The notes under the pieces: model-generated
What the model saw: the letters and a program-made list of their open reading frames with translations, nothing else
Database searches by the model: none
What the model was told of the DNA's origin: nothing
In this document: piece by piece, positions 1 through 13,215 of the stretch
Layout: each line of letters begins with the position of its first letter
How positions within the stretch are numbered: the stretch's first letter is position 1
Program-made: the position numbers and the translations under genes
NCBI GenBank assembly: GCA_961205875.1
Contig: OY540816.1
Span: 14,580,701-14,644,700, forward strand
Direction of reading: 5' to 3'
Origin: Sialis fuliginosa
Taxonomy: Eukaryota; Arthropoda; Insecta; Megaloptera; Sialidae
Length of the DNA: 64,000 nt

Positions 1-2514
1 AATCGAGATTACTAAAATATCTAGCAGAGTGAAACAAACATATACGTTAAAGACTTAAGTCACTTTCGTTCTTTGTCGGTAATGCGTTTTCAATAATTTC
101 ACGCGGATTATAAAGATGAACTAACATATATATCTCTTCTTGTCTAACTTAATAGAAGCATGCGTTCAAATAATAAAGATGCATATATTGATAGTTTTAT
201 ATTTTATGTGCAATTTTAATTGCCGATTTTAAATCGTGTAAGCGAGATAAAAACATGAAAACTAGTATCTTGTTTGAAAATCTCTTACGATTTTAAACAA
301 TGCGTAAAGTTTTATATAACACATGCGTCAGAAAGAGATGCATAGATTTTTTATTTGTCGTAATTGTTACTAATCTATTTCAAAAATTTAGCGAGAGAGA
401 GAGAATGCTAATAGTTACTAAACTTGTACGTATGTTTCTATTTTTTAATTTACTGTTGAATATTTTTAACGCTAAAATGATAGACTTGATTTTTTATTTG
501 CATTTCTATAGGACCAGCTGTATTTTAAAATGAAACCAAACAATTACTTATCCTTTTTTAGTCGAAAAGAAATTATATATTATTTCATACAATAATTTAT
601 GCCTGAATATTAAATATATGAATAGCAAATAGTCGTTTTTAATTTATTGCTTATATTTTGTAATAAAAAATATATAGCAAAAATTTATAATTACATTAAA
701 GTACCTACTAATATTTATTATTACTGAAGTAAAAAAATATTATTAGTATAAACACATTCTAACGTATATAGCAAGATGTTATTATTCAATTCGCGCCAAA
801 ATGTCCCGCCATTTTAAATAATAAATCATTCACAATAAATACATATATGATTCGTATGAAACTTAAAAATTTTTACTTGAATATTTTATTTCAAAATAAA
901 CACTGCATATCTTTCAAATCTTTATATAATGTACCTACCAACTCTACACATTTAGCTATTTCTGTTTACATTACCATATATTTTATATTTGTTTAAATGT
1001 TAATTTGTAAATTCTTTTTCTTAAAATTTTCCTAAACATTTTTCAATTCAGCACTTACCAAAATATTAGTAATATAAAAATTAAAATATAATATTCACTG
1101 TATTAATATTTAATAAAAATGACATAAAATTGACAATAAAATATTTATTTTTTTATACCAACCTTATAGTGTTAGAAATTCATAAATTATCTGTTATGAT
1201 TATAATGTTTAATATTATATTTTTATATCATCTAATTGTAACGATGAAATCTTTCAACCGAAACGTGATAAATGAGTTTTTATTTACTATAATATTATTC
1301 GTTTTAAGAAACTATATCTACACGTGCAAATATCTACACCTAGGGCCATATTTTGAATACCTCTGTTTAAGGATGTCAAAATTTCTTCCACGTCAATCTG
1401 GAATATCCAAAAACAAGTTCAATGTCGTTGAATTCAATAGACGTATCAATTCAGTGATTTTGGAAATACGAGCTCTGAATAAAAAAACGACACGGCTGAG
1501 TCAACTGTGGAGGGTGATTTACATGAGCACGTTTTAATTCACTTCACAAAGTAGCATAAATTATTTGGTACATCTTGGTTTATTGATATAAGCTACGCCT
1601 TCTTAAACTTATGATGAAATTGTGACATTTGTTACCTTTATAGGTACTATATTATTGTGGCTTCACAGCGAGACGAACTTGGCTTGAATTTTGACAAGAT
1701 GAGATCGAAATTAGACCGCTTAAAATTTAAAACCGAAACTAAGAAAAAAGTATCTGTTTCCGTATCCGTATCCATAGCGGATATATCAGATCTCTAACAT
1801 ACCTACTTTGTTTGATGTGTACCATTTTATGAAACCAAAATATTTTAAAAAAATGAAGAATCTTAATTATTAAAAATTTTATCTAACATTTTGTTAGTCC
1901 ACATTTGCTAGATATTACTGTAGTGTTGCTTTTGTCTTCCGAACATTTAATTACATACTTTTTTCAATGTAAAAAAATAACTTGATATTTCAAAAAGTTA
2001 GTGTCTATGAATAAAACAAATATATGTGTTAAAATTATCCAAAAACTCATTTAAAAAGTAAGATCTATTATGTATTATGTAGTATCATATATTTTGTGTT
2101 TTTAGTTGTTAAAATTTGTTATTGAAATGTATAAATTCAGTTCTCATGAAAATAAAGATGCAATATAAGACAAGAACCAAATAACAGTGTGTTTTTATGG
2201 GTTCAAATCCGCCAATATGTACATATTTTTATTACAAAAATTATATAAGCACACATTAAAAATCATATCTAGAGGTCAAAGGAATGAAAAGAATGGGAAA
2301 AAAAGTTAAACATTTAATTAATATTTACTTGCAAATTATCATTCTGAGAAATTTGTCAACAAGAATATGATTGCTATTTTTAGATTCTTCAAATAGTTTT
2401 GTACGTCTATTGTAAGCACTTTTTCAGCCATGCGTAAAAATTATCAAAAATTATTATTCCGGTATGGGAAATATTAAACGTTATGCATTTTGATTGCTGG
2501 TTAGCCAACTAAAT
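1..2514. other. AT-rich DNA without recognisable gene
   Basis: Very AT-rich throughout, with short chance reading frames only (77 and 135 codons, lysine/isoleucine/phenylalanine-rich, no domain). No repeat family with clear ends was seen here. Confidence 0.6.
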
Positions 2515-2979
2515 AAGGTTAAGGCACCAGTTATGGCCGCTATAAGAGCAAGTTTTCGTTTTTTGTGGATTAATGGGCTTGTTTTTTGTAATTCTCATGA
2601 ACTCATATTACTAATAAAACAAGTAACTCTTTATTAAATCAATTTAATTACTAAAGTCCACAAATATAGTTTGTTTTTTAAATTATAGCCTTTTATTTTG
2701 TTTATATTTTTTTCACCAGTAATAGCAAAGGTAAAACCAGTAACGAGTACGCAGTTATGGACACTTGCTAATGATTACAAAATGATAAATGTCCACCATT
2801 TTGTCACCTATCAAATTCTATTCTATCAAATCACGCTGTAAGACAGTTAAATGTATAATGTATAGATTAATATTCAGAAATGGTAGTAATCAAATATCAA
2901 CACATATTTCTAATTCAGTACATTTAATAAAAAATTTGCCATTACTGGGGTCCTTGCCAAGACTGGTGCCACTACCTTA
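2515..2979 (+). mobile_element. Unnamed inverted-repeat transposon, family 1, copy 1
   Basis: Ends match AAGGTACTGGCACCAGT-type terminal inverted repeats (left AAGGTTAAGGCACCAG, right GACTGGTGCCACTACCTT). The body is shared with 5325-5879 and, reversed, with 27634-28158. There is no coding capacity, so this is a non-autonomous element. This copy lacks about 90 bp present in the centre of copy 2. Confidence 0.7.
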
Positions 2980-3023
2980 TTTACCTAAAAAAATAAATGG
3001 TACCTCAAACTTTGAATACATTA

Positions 3024-3573
3024 ATGTCCGGTATTATAAAGGAGCTAGCAAATTTGTTAGCTATCAGCTATCAATCACTTTCAAATGGGGTGTGATGGGA
3101 TAGTATCTATGGATTAGCTATGGAATTTAGATCAGTGATACTTTAACTTATTTTAGCACAGTTGGCGACTCTAACCGTACAAAATAATTTTCATAATATC
3201 GCCACTGTTTTAATAACGTTGGTGTTTACATACCACGCGAGCACAAAAACTGTCCAACACTTCATAAAACTTATAGAGAACTCTTGAGGGTTCCGCGGTG
3301 ATCTTGATAAGTATCTTGGTTTCTGGGTGTAATCCGCGTCGATTTAGTCGTGTTATCGGCCAACGTTTCGTCACATATTGCAGTGGACATCTTAAGGATT
3401 CTTCTAAAAGGGAAGATAAATGTGCACTGCAATGTATGACGAAACTTAGGCCGATAACACACCAAATCAACGCGGCTTACACCCAGAAGCTAAGATCCAC
3501 TTAAAGAGAACTGACAGATAGGTTTAAAACCTCATTTGGAAGTGCTTGCTAGCTCGTTTATAAAACCGGACAT
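3024..3573 (+). mobile_element. Palindromic MITE, family 2, copy with a nested insertion
   Basis: Begins ATGTCCGGTATTATAAAG and ends with its inverted form ...CCGGACAT; subterminal GCTAGCAA/TTGCTAGC and CACTTTCAAATG are also mirrored. Related copies lie at 7548-7821, 8840-9118 and 52977-53272, with a fragment near 22897. The copy at 53 kb matches this one closely except for the 222-bp insert at 3283-3504. Confidence 0.75.
3283..3504 (+). mobile_element. Nested hAT-like MITE inside the family 2 element
   Basis: Flanked by the 8-bp direct repeat AGAGAACT (3275-3282 and 3505-3512). The interior is an imperfect inverted repeat (CTTCTGGGTGTAA..CGCG arms of about 85 bp). The homologous family 2 copy at 52977-53272 is uninterrupted at this point, which gives the empty site. 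An 8-bp duplication fits the hAT superfamily. Confidence 0.7.
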
Positions 3574-4935
3574 AAGTTGCGAAGTTGGCGAAGCAGCCTT
3601 CAGGCAACTAGTAGCAATTGATCACCTGGCGATTGACATCTTAGTTGTTCCCCGATAGGTATACGATATGTTCATGTGATAATGATGATTAATGCAAGCG
3701 AAAAAATAATTAGTTAATGAAAAATTATCCATATTTGTTGTATAATTATATAGAATACGCGAATACTCCTGCGAAAATTTCACAGGAAAAACTTAGACAT
3801 AATATCTGATAAACGTTATGATTGATATTCTGTAAAAGGGCTATAATATTTTGGTACTATCATTTTTAATAAACGTATTTTTTCACAGTTGAGTGTCTTT
3901 TTCTACTTATAATTAGGTATATTTTTATTTATTTTTAATTTCAAATTAACAAAAAACCTCGTAAAGCGGCGGATTAGAGCTAGTGCCAAAAATTGTGTGA
4001 ATAAAAAAATTTGGAACTTACATTGTAGTTTTTCAAAGTCGATGATGAGCGTTTTTTTCTGTAATTCATAATGGGGAGCCAAAATTTGGGCTCAAATGGT
4101 TAACATTTTCTGTAGCCCATTTTCAAGTAATAAATAAACGTACAAATTTTTTTTTTTTTTAATTATATGTATTCTTCGGCTGAAAAGAAACACCCTTGGT
4201 CACTACAAATAATTTCCAAAGTTGTTATTTTTCGGGTAAATCATAAAACAATTTCGTTAAAATGTTTACTTTTATATATTTTTTCCTCTTAAGAATCAAC
4301 TTTAAGAAAAAAATTGCAAAGGTATAACTTTTCGTGATATATTTCAATATTTAGGTTCGATAGTTTTTTATAAAATTAATAAATTTCATTCAAGATTCTA
4401 AAAAATATTTTTTACATATATGACAAATTTTTCTAAAAGTTGATTCTATAGTAGATAAAAATTATATTTCTTAAATTTTTTATCTCTTAATCAACTTTTA
4501 AAATGCGGTCCTTGGCTCCCTTGGCGTTCTTAGGTGGATTAAAAGGGGCCCTGGTAATTCTGGGTGTAGTTAGGAAATCTTGGATTATTATTTAACACTA
4601 GATATATGTATATGTATATGAAAAAATGTTCACTACTAAAAGTCTAAATTATTAGGAGAGCCTTGTGATTTTTTATAGCTGAAAAGGGGGTAATGAGTTA
4701 AATAAGTTTGGGAACCTATAATTTAACACAACAATACATATAAAGTTTAATAAATTAATACAATATTATTATATTGTGTAGTGAGCAAAAAAATCTTACA
4801 GACGCCAATGCAAATCTGAAAGATTCATTATTAAAAAAAAATATTTTAATTCAGTTTTTAATTTGGGAATGACCGAAAAAACAATCAGATATTCGTTTGT
4901 TACAAAGTAACAGTATTTTATATCTAATTTACACG

Positions 4936-4959
4936 AACACACACACACACACACACACA
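4936..4959 (+). repeat. (CA)n microsatellite
   Basis: Uninterrupted CA dinucleotides, about 12 units. Reading frames through it are artefacts. Confidence 0.9.
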
Positions 4960-5324
4960 TACTCCGGAAACAGGGTGCGTTGCAGTAAAACGGCAGGAAG
5001 TTGTTAAAACGTATGTTTGCGCTCGCGTAAGAAACTGACTGGTGCTCGCTATTATTGTTATTATTATCATTATTCAAATTTACGCAATTATTTTTAATTA
5101 ATGTCAAATTTAATTGATCGCGATTTGTGAAATTTGAATAATGGGGCAAAATAAGGGAAATTGTTTGAATGAATTAGTAAATAGCAACGGCTGGTAGGCC
5201 TGTTTCATTTTATTGTTACATATATATCGCATATACATATGATATGTACCTGTCGCATATTGTTATTATCTTTAATCTATATTTCTATATACGCTCAAGG
5301 AAAAATAAAATTGACGGAAAATGT

Positions 5325-5879
5325 AAGGTACTGGCACCAGTTATGGCCGCTATAAGAGTAAGGTTGACTGTTTTTGTGATTGACAGGATTCTTTTTTGTA
5401 ATTCTCATATACTTATGTTACTAATAAAACAAGTAACTCTTTATTTAATCAATTTAATTACCAAAGTCCGCAAATATAGTATGTTTTTTTTAAATTATAG
5501 CCTTTTTCTCCAGTAATGCATAAAGTAAAACCATTAATGAGCACGCAGTGTTGAACACTTTTTAATGATTACAAAATGATAAGTACTACGACACAAAAAT
5601 TATAAAAGAAATAATCGTTAAATTTGAAACAATGTAAAGCAGTTGCTATGATAATATAATAATTAATAAATAAATTATACTAATAATTAGTTTAAATGTC
5701 CACACCTATTGGCCTATTGGCCGAATGTCATCAAATCGCGGTGTAAGACAGTTAAATGTATATAGATTAATATTCAGAATTGGTAGTAATCAAATATCAA
5801 CAAATATTTCTAATTCAGTAAATTTAATTAAAAAATAACCATTACTGGGGTCATATCCTAGACTAGTGCCAGTATCTTA
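5325..5879 (+). mobile_element. Unnamed inverted-repeat transposon, family 1, copy 2
   Basis: Left end AAGGTACTGGCACCAGT, right end GACTAGTGCCAGTATCTT; these are inverted repeats of each other. It is about 555 bp and non-coding. A separate 30-bp direct repeat (TTTCTATATACGCTCAA..) flanks it at 5281 and 5881, but the left copy is 14 bp away from the element end. Confidence 0.72.
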
Positions 5880-6454
5880 TTTCTATATACGCTCAATGAA
5901 AAAATAAAACTAAAAACTTATTTGTAATTTTGAAAATTTCCCACGGAGATGTCCGATTAAAATACTTTTTCTAATTTTGTAGAATTTTTTGTTGCTGAGA
6001 TATTCGAGAATGAAAGAAGTATAAAAAAAGCTTTAATCGAACATAAGGGGCCTTTATTAAAAGTAGTTGGGAAAACCGAATCTCTCATCTAATTAACAAT
6101 TAAAGTTGGGGAGCCGACCGTAAGATTTCCTGTTTATATCGACTACACAAAAAAATTGTTTGTGTGAGTTATATTATGAAGAATTTTATGTTAGTACCTA
6201 TATTTAAAATTTTGTATTCAGTTTTTGTGATATTTTTTTAAATTATCTAGATTATAGATGTATTTTCTCCAGATATATCATTCACATTACCTAAATTTCA
6301 TATTACATCCGAGGTACAGGGGAGGGGGTTATTGCATTAATTTGTCAAAAATTACTAAAATCAATTTCTAAACTATTAAGTTAGGTTACATTTCAGAGTC
6401 GGGGGAGAGGGAGTACCACGTTTTCCTCCCCCTACAGACATTAATATGTAAGAA

Positions 6455-6694
6455 TAAACTTGAGGAGGCGAGTTCCAAAACTCGTTCGTTCCATTTAAAA
6501 AAAAACTTAAAACTCGAAATTTCAGTGGATTTTGAAATAATTTTTGGCATTATTTCATATAGTAATGCCAGTTTTGCTCAAAAGTGACATTACAATATGA
6601 AAGAATGCCAAAAATTCGTGCAAAATCCACTGACATCTCGTTGTTTTTTTTTGTAATGAAACGAACGAGAATTGGAACTCACCTCCTCACTTAA
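6455..6694. mobile_element. Palindromic MITE (240 bp)
   Basis: Arms pair over most of the length: CTTGAGGAGGCGAGTTCC at the left and GGAACTCACCTCCTCA at the right, with mirrored TTTCAGTGGATTTTG / CAAAATCCACTGA and TTTTTGGCATT / AATGCCAAAAA inside. Family unknown. Confidence 0.7.
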
Positions 6695-7246
6695 TTTTTT
6701 TATGGAAATATAATTTTTTATTTGTATTTTAATTTAAGCTATGTAAATTAATATCAATATTGTTAAGTTCGGTAACAGCAATTATTCAGATCATAAAGTA
6801 TGGTTGAATTATATAGATACGTTCATGTAGATGATAATAACAATAATAATAAAATGTAACTCAGTTACGTGTCTATCTATACTTCACAGACATTATCAAC
6901 GTTGATAACAAATTGGCAAGTACATAAAGAGAACATACTCACACACACACACAAATAATCCAGAACACGTGCCCACGCACACATATACACAGAAATGTGT
7001 GAACAAAGATTTATATATTTCACGAATTTTTTATAATATATATTTTTATAAGAACATAATATTCAGTTTGTTTTTTATAACTAAACGTATTATACAAAAT
7101 TATTGGATCAGAGCAGTGGCGTACCGCAAATGGCAAAATTTGCCCCCCCCCCCCCCCTACTTTGCAATACTAACTAAACTTGCAGTAGCGTTAGCTTTGA
7201 TTTTGGCCTCGATCAAATAATACAATATACAGGGTTACACATTAAG

Positions 7247-7925
7247 AGTGGATATCGACTCTATTGTGAAAACTATAAGAATTAGAGCAATATTTTCAAT
7301 TGTAACTAACCTTGAATTTTTATTTAGAAGAATAATAAAACACCATGCAACCCCCACCCATACTCACATCGCCCATACACCTCTCAGTTTTGAAATTTTA
7401 AATGGAAACCCCCCCCGTATTTTATTTTAGAGTCTGAAAACAAGATTTATTTAATGAACTTTTTACTTCAACTAAATTTTTCTATGACCGTTTGAGAATA
7501 TCGGGCAATATGTGTATTTTTTAGGGTATAGTATTTTTGTCACATTAATGTCCGGTATCAGAAAGAAGTAAATTTTCTAGTTAACAAGCACTTCCAAATG
7601 AGGTATCAAACTTATATGACAGTTCTCTTTGAGTTTTTACCATTTTTCGTCAAGGTTAATAAATACACTTTAGTAAATATACTTTACATACCTTTGTTTT
7701 TACTTTCTATGCGTGAAACTATCTGTCAAAAACTCCAAGAGAACTGTCATAAATTTGATACCCCATTTGAGAGTGTTTGCTAGCTAGCAAATTTTGCGAG
7801 CTCCTTTAAGATACCGAACGTAAAAATGGATATCGACTTTATTTTTGGAAACTATAAGAATTAGAGCAATATTTAAAATTGTAACTACCCTTGAATTTTC
7901 ATTTGGAAGAATACTAAAACATAAT
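7247..7925 (+). repeat. Direct repeat pair flanking a family 2 MITE
   Basis: About 100 bp at 7247-7345 (GGATATCGACTCTATTGTG...) is repeated at 7827-7925 (GGATATCGACTTTATTTTTG...). Both share AACTATAAGAATTAGAGCAA. The interval includes a MITE at 7548-7821. Confidence 0.6.
7548..7821. mobile_element. Palindromic MITE, family 2, copy 2
   Basis: Left ATGTCCGGTATCAG; right end is the decayed CTGAACGT form (ATACCGAACGT). Mirrored blocks include CACTTCCAAATGAGGTATC / GATACCCCATTTGAGAGTG and GACAGTTCTCTT / AAGAGAACTGTC. Confidence 0.65.
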
Positions 7926-8839
7926 TTCATTCTATAAAATCGACAATAATGTGAAAAACCTTAACTAAAATTCCAATTTAGTACCAAATTATTGCCATTT
8001 ACCTTGAACCAATAAAAAATATACCTCTATACAGAATGGCCATGAAAATAACAGTTCGCTGGCTACCATAATCCATGTAGTATGCGAACATTTTGCAATC
8101 ACCTTGCGAAGAACTAAAACTTACGCACACGCGTATAATATGTAGTACCTACATTTCGTACAATTGACAGAAACGTCCTTGGGTTACGCAAAAAACGGAC
8201 ACGCATTTGCGTCAACCCAACCTCGCGAAAAATTCGCACGGAAACTAGTTTGATTGGCAATTGTGTCAGCGGTATTCAAAATGTGATACAAACTGGATCA
8301 ATAAATAATTTCGAGAATAAAACAAAAAGTGAAAACAATTATAAAGTAATAAATGGATTTTATTTAATCTATGGTAATAGAAATTAAACCTAACCTAACT
8401 ATTGAACCATTTCTCCTAGAAAGCTGTGATTAGGCATGATTATAGACAAGTATTTTTAATTGGTCGTTTTTAATTAAGGGCGGCAAATAAATTACCAAAA
8501 ATTATTTTTATTGAATCCCAGTGAGTGGGGTATCAAATAAAAGCTGGAAATTTAAAGAATTGAAATATGTCAACATTTGTTATTTTTGAAATCTTCGTTT
8601 AACAATTTCAAAATTATATAGGTACTTATATTAGTTCTCTGTCCATATCTCCGAAATAAACAGTGACAAAAATATTAAAAAAATGTATGTATAATGATGT
8701 CAGGATCAAACAAAAATTAACAGCACTGGCCGATCTTACGTATTTTTCAAAAAAAAAATTCAAAATGGGTTAATTATAGTACATTTGTTTTCGAAGACAT
8801 AGAAAAACAATTGAATTTAATTACTACATAGTGACTCTC

Positions 8840-9118
8840 GTGTCCGGTATTACAGCCTAACTAATAAAATTTCCTAACTTGCAAACACTTTCAAACTTAT
8901 ATGACAATTCTCTTAAAGTTTTTAACAGATATTTGCATGTGCAGTAAGTTGGTTTTTACCGTTTTTACTCAAGGTTAGTTAATGTACTTTACATTCCTTT
9001 GTTTTTACTTACTATGCATACAATTATCTGTCAAAAATTGGCATATAAGTTCGATACCCCGTTTGAAAGTGTTTGCAAGCTTACAAATATTTATTAGCTC
9101 GGTTGTAATACCGGACAT
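8840..9118. mobile_element. Palindromic MITE, family 2, copy 3
   Basis: Begins GTGTCCGGTATTACAG and ends TAATACCGGACAT. Mirrored CAAACACTTTCAAACTTATA blocks near both ends. Non-coding. Confidence 0.65.
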
Positions 9119-9779
9119 TACCATTACTAAAATTAAATTAAATTAACATAATCTAATAAATTGAAAAACTATACGGTACGGAACACTAGTGCCCGAGGCT
9201 CGACTCGCATTTGACAATTTTTTTGTAAATTTATATTTTATATTTATATAACTTCACTTTATAGATATACCGAATTTTGAATTAAGAATGAAAATAAAGT
9301 ATAAGAAGAAATATTTAATAGACAAATACAATTTTTTATTCAGTACAGTCAAAATATGGGTACTGCATACCATTTTCAGCATGGTCGTAGGTTGTATAAA
9401 TTACCATCTCATATTTTTTTATTCATGAATTAAAATTTCAACTGCAAATATTGCACTAAATATTATGATGGCTAGAGCATTATTATATTTTTATCTCTCA
9501 AAAATAGGTCGCAAATATTAAAATTTCAGTAGCGTCCCGTTTTAATTTTAATTTATGAAAATTCGAATGTTACTTTATGTTTTAGTAGTTTACTGTAATT
9601 ACAAAAAATGATCTAATGACATTGTGAAACATTTATCTAGGTTGCGTTAACTATTAAAATTAAATGAAAGTAAATTTAACAGCGAATGATTCTAGTTGTT
9701 TTATTTTTCGATTTTTATTAATTTTGATATTAACGTACTTGATTGATGAGGTAATTTACAGAAAAACTAAAAGTATTAA

Positions 9780-9926
9780 CAGTGGCGGACTAAGGAAGAT
9801 TAGTACTACCCTTTCCCCAAAAATTTTCATAGGTGCATTTGAATTACCTTTTTTACCTCATTTTGGCACCCAACTTTACCTTGGCACCTGTGGCGGATCG
9901 CCCCTCTCGCTTACCCCTTACGACTG
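9780..9926. mobile_element. Possible hAT-like MITE
   Basis: Starts CAGTGGCGGACTAAGG, ends CCTTACGACTG, so the ends are imperfect inverted repeats. The flanks AGTATTAA (9772-9779) and AGTCTTGA (9927-9934) agree at 6 of 8 bases, compatible with an aged 8-bp target duplication. A relative begins at about 22952 (CAGCGGCGGACTAAG). Confidence 0.45.
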
Positions 9927-9974
9927 AGTCTTGAAATGAAATATTATTGTCTCATACATATATATTTCAAATTA

Positions 9975-10229
9975 CAGTAGACCCGCGGTAATCCGACAAT
10001 TGTTTTGCAAAGCGGCATCGGATTAGCAAATTTGTCTGCCCACAACCCCTTGTAGCCTGAAATATTTTAAAGAGGAGTACCTTGTAAAAAGAAAGTGACA
10101 CAATGTATTTTGATAATTGATACTATACGGTATGAAATTTCGTAAGTAAAAAAACACAAATAAATAACACAAAGTTTAATAATTAGCATGTCGGATTACA
10201 GGAGGCGCCGGATTACCGAGGGTTTACTG
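9975..10229. mobile_element. pogo/Tigger-like MITE with TA duplication
   Basis: Terminal inverted repeats CAGTAGACCCGCGGTAATCC (left) and CAGTAAACCCTCGGTAATCC (right, reversed) differ at two positions. The element is bounded by TA at 9973-9974 and 10230-10231. Ends and TA target fit the pogo/Tigger group of Tc1/mariner. The 255-bp length leaves no transposase. Confidence 0.8.
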
Positions 10230-10702
10230 TATTATCTTAGGTATTAATTACATTAATTAATACATTAAATTTAACAAAAAAGGTCATAGGAATTGACCCT
10301 TACACATAATAGGAAAGCGTAAAAAAATACATTATTTAATTTTTCTCTGACCTACGAAATAAAAATTGCAAATCTTTTTCAATGCTAAAATTGACGTCTT
10401 TGAACAACTCATCGATGCGTAAAGCAGGAAAATACTTTAAAAAGGGATGTACAATAAACAATTGCATATCTAGATTTCAGGGTGAAAATTAATTGAGTTG
10501 ATGAACATTTTACAGTAATTTGTTAATCTAAAATACAATGACTTAGGTTGCATTCAAATTGCAGACAGCAGAAAGCGATGTGAGAAAAGATAATATTACT
10601 TATTTGCATACTTGGTTTATTTTACTTTAAGTATATTATTTAAAGTTGACCAATATGGTACAAACGACATCATAGATTGATATTTTTATATTTAAATACT
10701 AT

Positions 10703-11259
10703 GGTAGTATTGCAGTATGACACCTAAAATTTTAAACTTATTTCAGGATTTTTTTTCGTAAGTTATACAATTATTAGTAAATGTTATTATACTTTGTGTT
10801 TTTTGGGGTCAAACCGGACTCCTCGAAATAAATGTGGGTGGATGGTGGGAAGAACATGATTTAAAAAATATATATATATATTTTCATTTTGTAGACTTGT
10901 CTCTACATATTATCTAGAATTAGACATTTATATCAATAAAAAACAAAATGGCGCACTTGTTAAAAAAAAGTTCGCAAAAATCGTTTTTTTTTCGTTAAAA
11001 ATCGAGAGAAAAATAAGAAAATATTAATAAAAATAAATAATTTTAGATAATACGGTAACTATTAGTGTGTAGAACAACGTGTTAAAATTATAACTCGATC
11101 GGTTAATTAGAATTACGTTTCTGCTTCCCACCAATCGAAAAAAGTGGTTTCGAGAAAAACGCGAAATTCGGTCTACAATTTTCACAGTATACTCTCAATA
11201 TATTTTACTTTCAAAATGTATAAAAAAAATATTTTTAATCGTCACACCGCAATACTGCC
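10703..11259 (+). mobile_element. TIR element GGCAGTATTG, copy 1 (557 bp)
   Basis: Left GGTAGTATTG, right CAATACTGCC. The body aligns with 13432-14314 over several blocks (TTATTTCAGGATTTTTTTTC, GACTTGTCTCTA.., TAGTGTGTAGAACAACGTGT, TTCGAGAAAAACGCG). It preserves the uninterrupted sequence at the point where copy 2 carries a mariner-like insert. Confidence 0.65.
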
Positions 11260-11379
11260 ATAAATAAATAAATAAAGAAACCACTAAAAAATATAAGTAT
11301 ACTGCATTATAGATAAATCCCACACCCTGTACAAACATTAATAACTGTATAACAATAATGACAGTAAATGTCATGACTG

Positions 11380-11640
11380 TAAGATTGAACTTTCGCGCCG
11401 GCAAAGTGTACATACGGACACGCAATGAGGAATGTGGGAGAGAGAATTTTTGTCATAGCATCTCGCGATCTTCTTATTTTTGTACACAGGACTATTTGGC
11501 ATGCATTTGAATACGCTCGCGGTGCGTGTATATAAATGTGTGTGTCCGGAGACCACCATTTGGGGGTCACCTGGCAACAAGATCGCCTGTTGAGAGCACA
11601 CAGCGTGACAACAGGGCCGTGGCATGGGTATTTTAAACGC
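11380..11640. other. Base-balanced stretch with no recognised gene
   Basis: Less AT-rich than its surroundings, with a TATATAAA-like run near 11527. The overlapping minus-strand frames have no domain. It could be a regulatory element or a distant 5' exon, but nothing decisive is visible. Confidence 0.25.
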
Positions 11641-13142
11641 TACCATCTATTATTTATGAGTCGAGTTTTTTATTACTACCTTTTTTTTTGATACGATTTT
11701 CGATATCAATTATATAATTATTTTTAAAAGCATTATGATTGCATTTTGATTATTAGTAAAGAGGCTGAATATGAGAGAGTAGAATAGTACGATTGAATTC
11801 TAATTAATAATTCATTTAGAACCTACACTATTTTACCTATCGTCTATTAAAATATTTTATAGATAGAATTTTATATGCGTCCGTGCTATAAACTGGTAAA
11901 AAATGTATTGCTAAAAAGTTCAATTGTAATTACACATTTCGTTTGTTGTACACAACACATAAAACATTTTGTTAGCAATTAATTGGTGATTTTTTCCCTC
12001 GCAGACCTAATGTTTTATGTATATAAAAGTTTGCGTGCCATAATAACCTTAATGACTGCACCAATAATAAAGATAAAGTTAATTATTAGAACAATTAGAT
12101 GAGTTTTGTTATGTTATCCTTAATTGCATTTCATTATTTACATTCCAAGACCTACAAAATATCACACGCAAATGTTTTTTGAACAATTTTATTCAAATTG
12201 CAAAATTTTATAATTATTACTTCATAAAACATAATTTTGTGAAAATATGAATACGGATGTCCAATATTCATAGATATAGACTAATTAGGGTGACCAGATT
12301 TTAGTTTCTGTAAACCCTGAGTAAACACCCAGACATGATATGGGTGAGGGGTGGGGGGTAAAAGGAAAAGTCATTATTTTCTCAATTAAAATAAAATTTA
12401 TATTTTATTACTGTTTTAAAAATACATAAAAGTATATTTAATCAGGACCGGCGCTAGGGATGGTGGGTAAAAAATTCATATTGCCTCCTTCGCATACCAT
12501 AGTTTAAATAATCATATTTATCACAACTATATTAATTTATAAACAAGTTATTTTAAAAGTAAAACTTTACCCCAAAAGAATAATATTTGTCAAATTGAAT
12601 ACATATTAAACTAAACTGGAAATTGAGCTGAAAATGATAAATTTCAGTCAAATTTTATCACCTTCGGTGATTTTAAATAAGTTAACATATTTATTATTAT
12701 TACATTTATTATTTTTACAGTCAATTTGCTATATTACTTTTTCACTATAGAAAAATGTTTATTTTATTTTAAGTTGAATTATTAGAAAACCCGGAGAAAT
12801 TATAACTACATCCGGAGTCCTGAGAGATGGTATTGAAACCTAAGACTAATAAGAGTATCTTACATCCAAAAACTCAGCTATACCTGAAAGGAAATATAAA
12901 TCTTTTGTATTATCTTAAAAATTAATTCAAAAAGATTACACACGGAAAAAGTTAACTATTTGGAACCACACAGATATTGATATGTAAAATGTATAACTAA
13001 AAATAAATACATTAATTAATATAATTAGGGTTAGGTTTAATCATGAAATTCTTTTGTTGTTTCTTGATTTTTTTTCTCGTTCCGCCCGTGGTAACGCGGA
13101 TCTGCCGCAAATTCGCGAACCCCGACCGCTCTCCGCTCTCTA

Positions 13143-13180
13143 GCGCGCGCGTGTGTGTGTGTGTGAAAGGAGGGGACCTT

Positions 13181-13213
<33 letters not shown>
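13143..13213 (+). repeat. CpG-rich segment with (GT)n and (CA)n tracts
   Basis: (CG/GT)n at about 13143-13165 and (CA)n at about 13183-13213 are near-complementary and could form a hairpin. The DNA just upstream (13080-13145) is GC-rich. Four overlapping frames here are repeat artefacts. Confidence 0.8.

Positions 13214-13215
<2 letters not shown>

Noticed and set aside
2200..2210. GGTTCAAATCC resembles the tRNA B-box/T-loop
   Set aside because: No A-box, no acceptor or anticodon stem can be folded around it; single chance motif in AT-rich DNA.
3210..3504. Overlapping open frames on both strands that look alike
   Set aside because: They are produced by the inverted-repeat arms of the nested hAT-like MITE, not by a protein gene.
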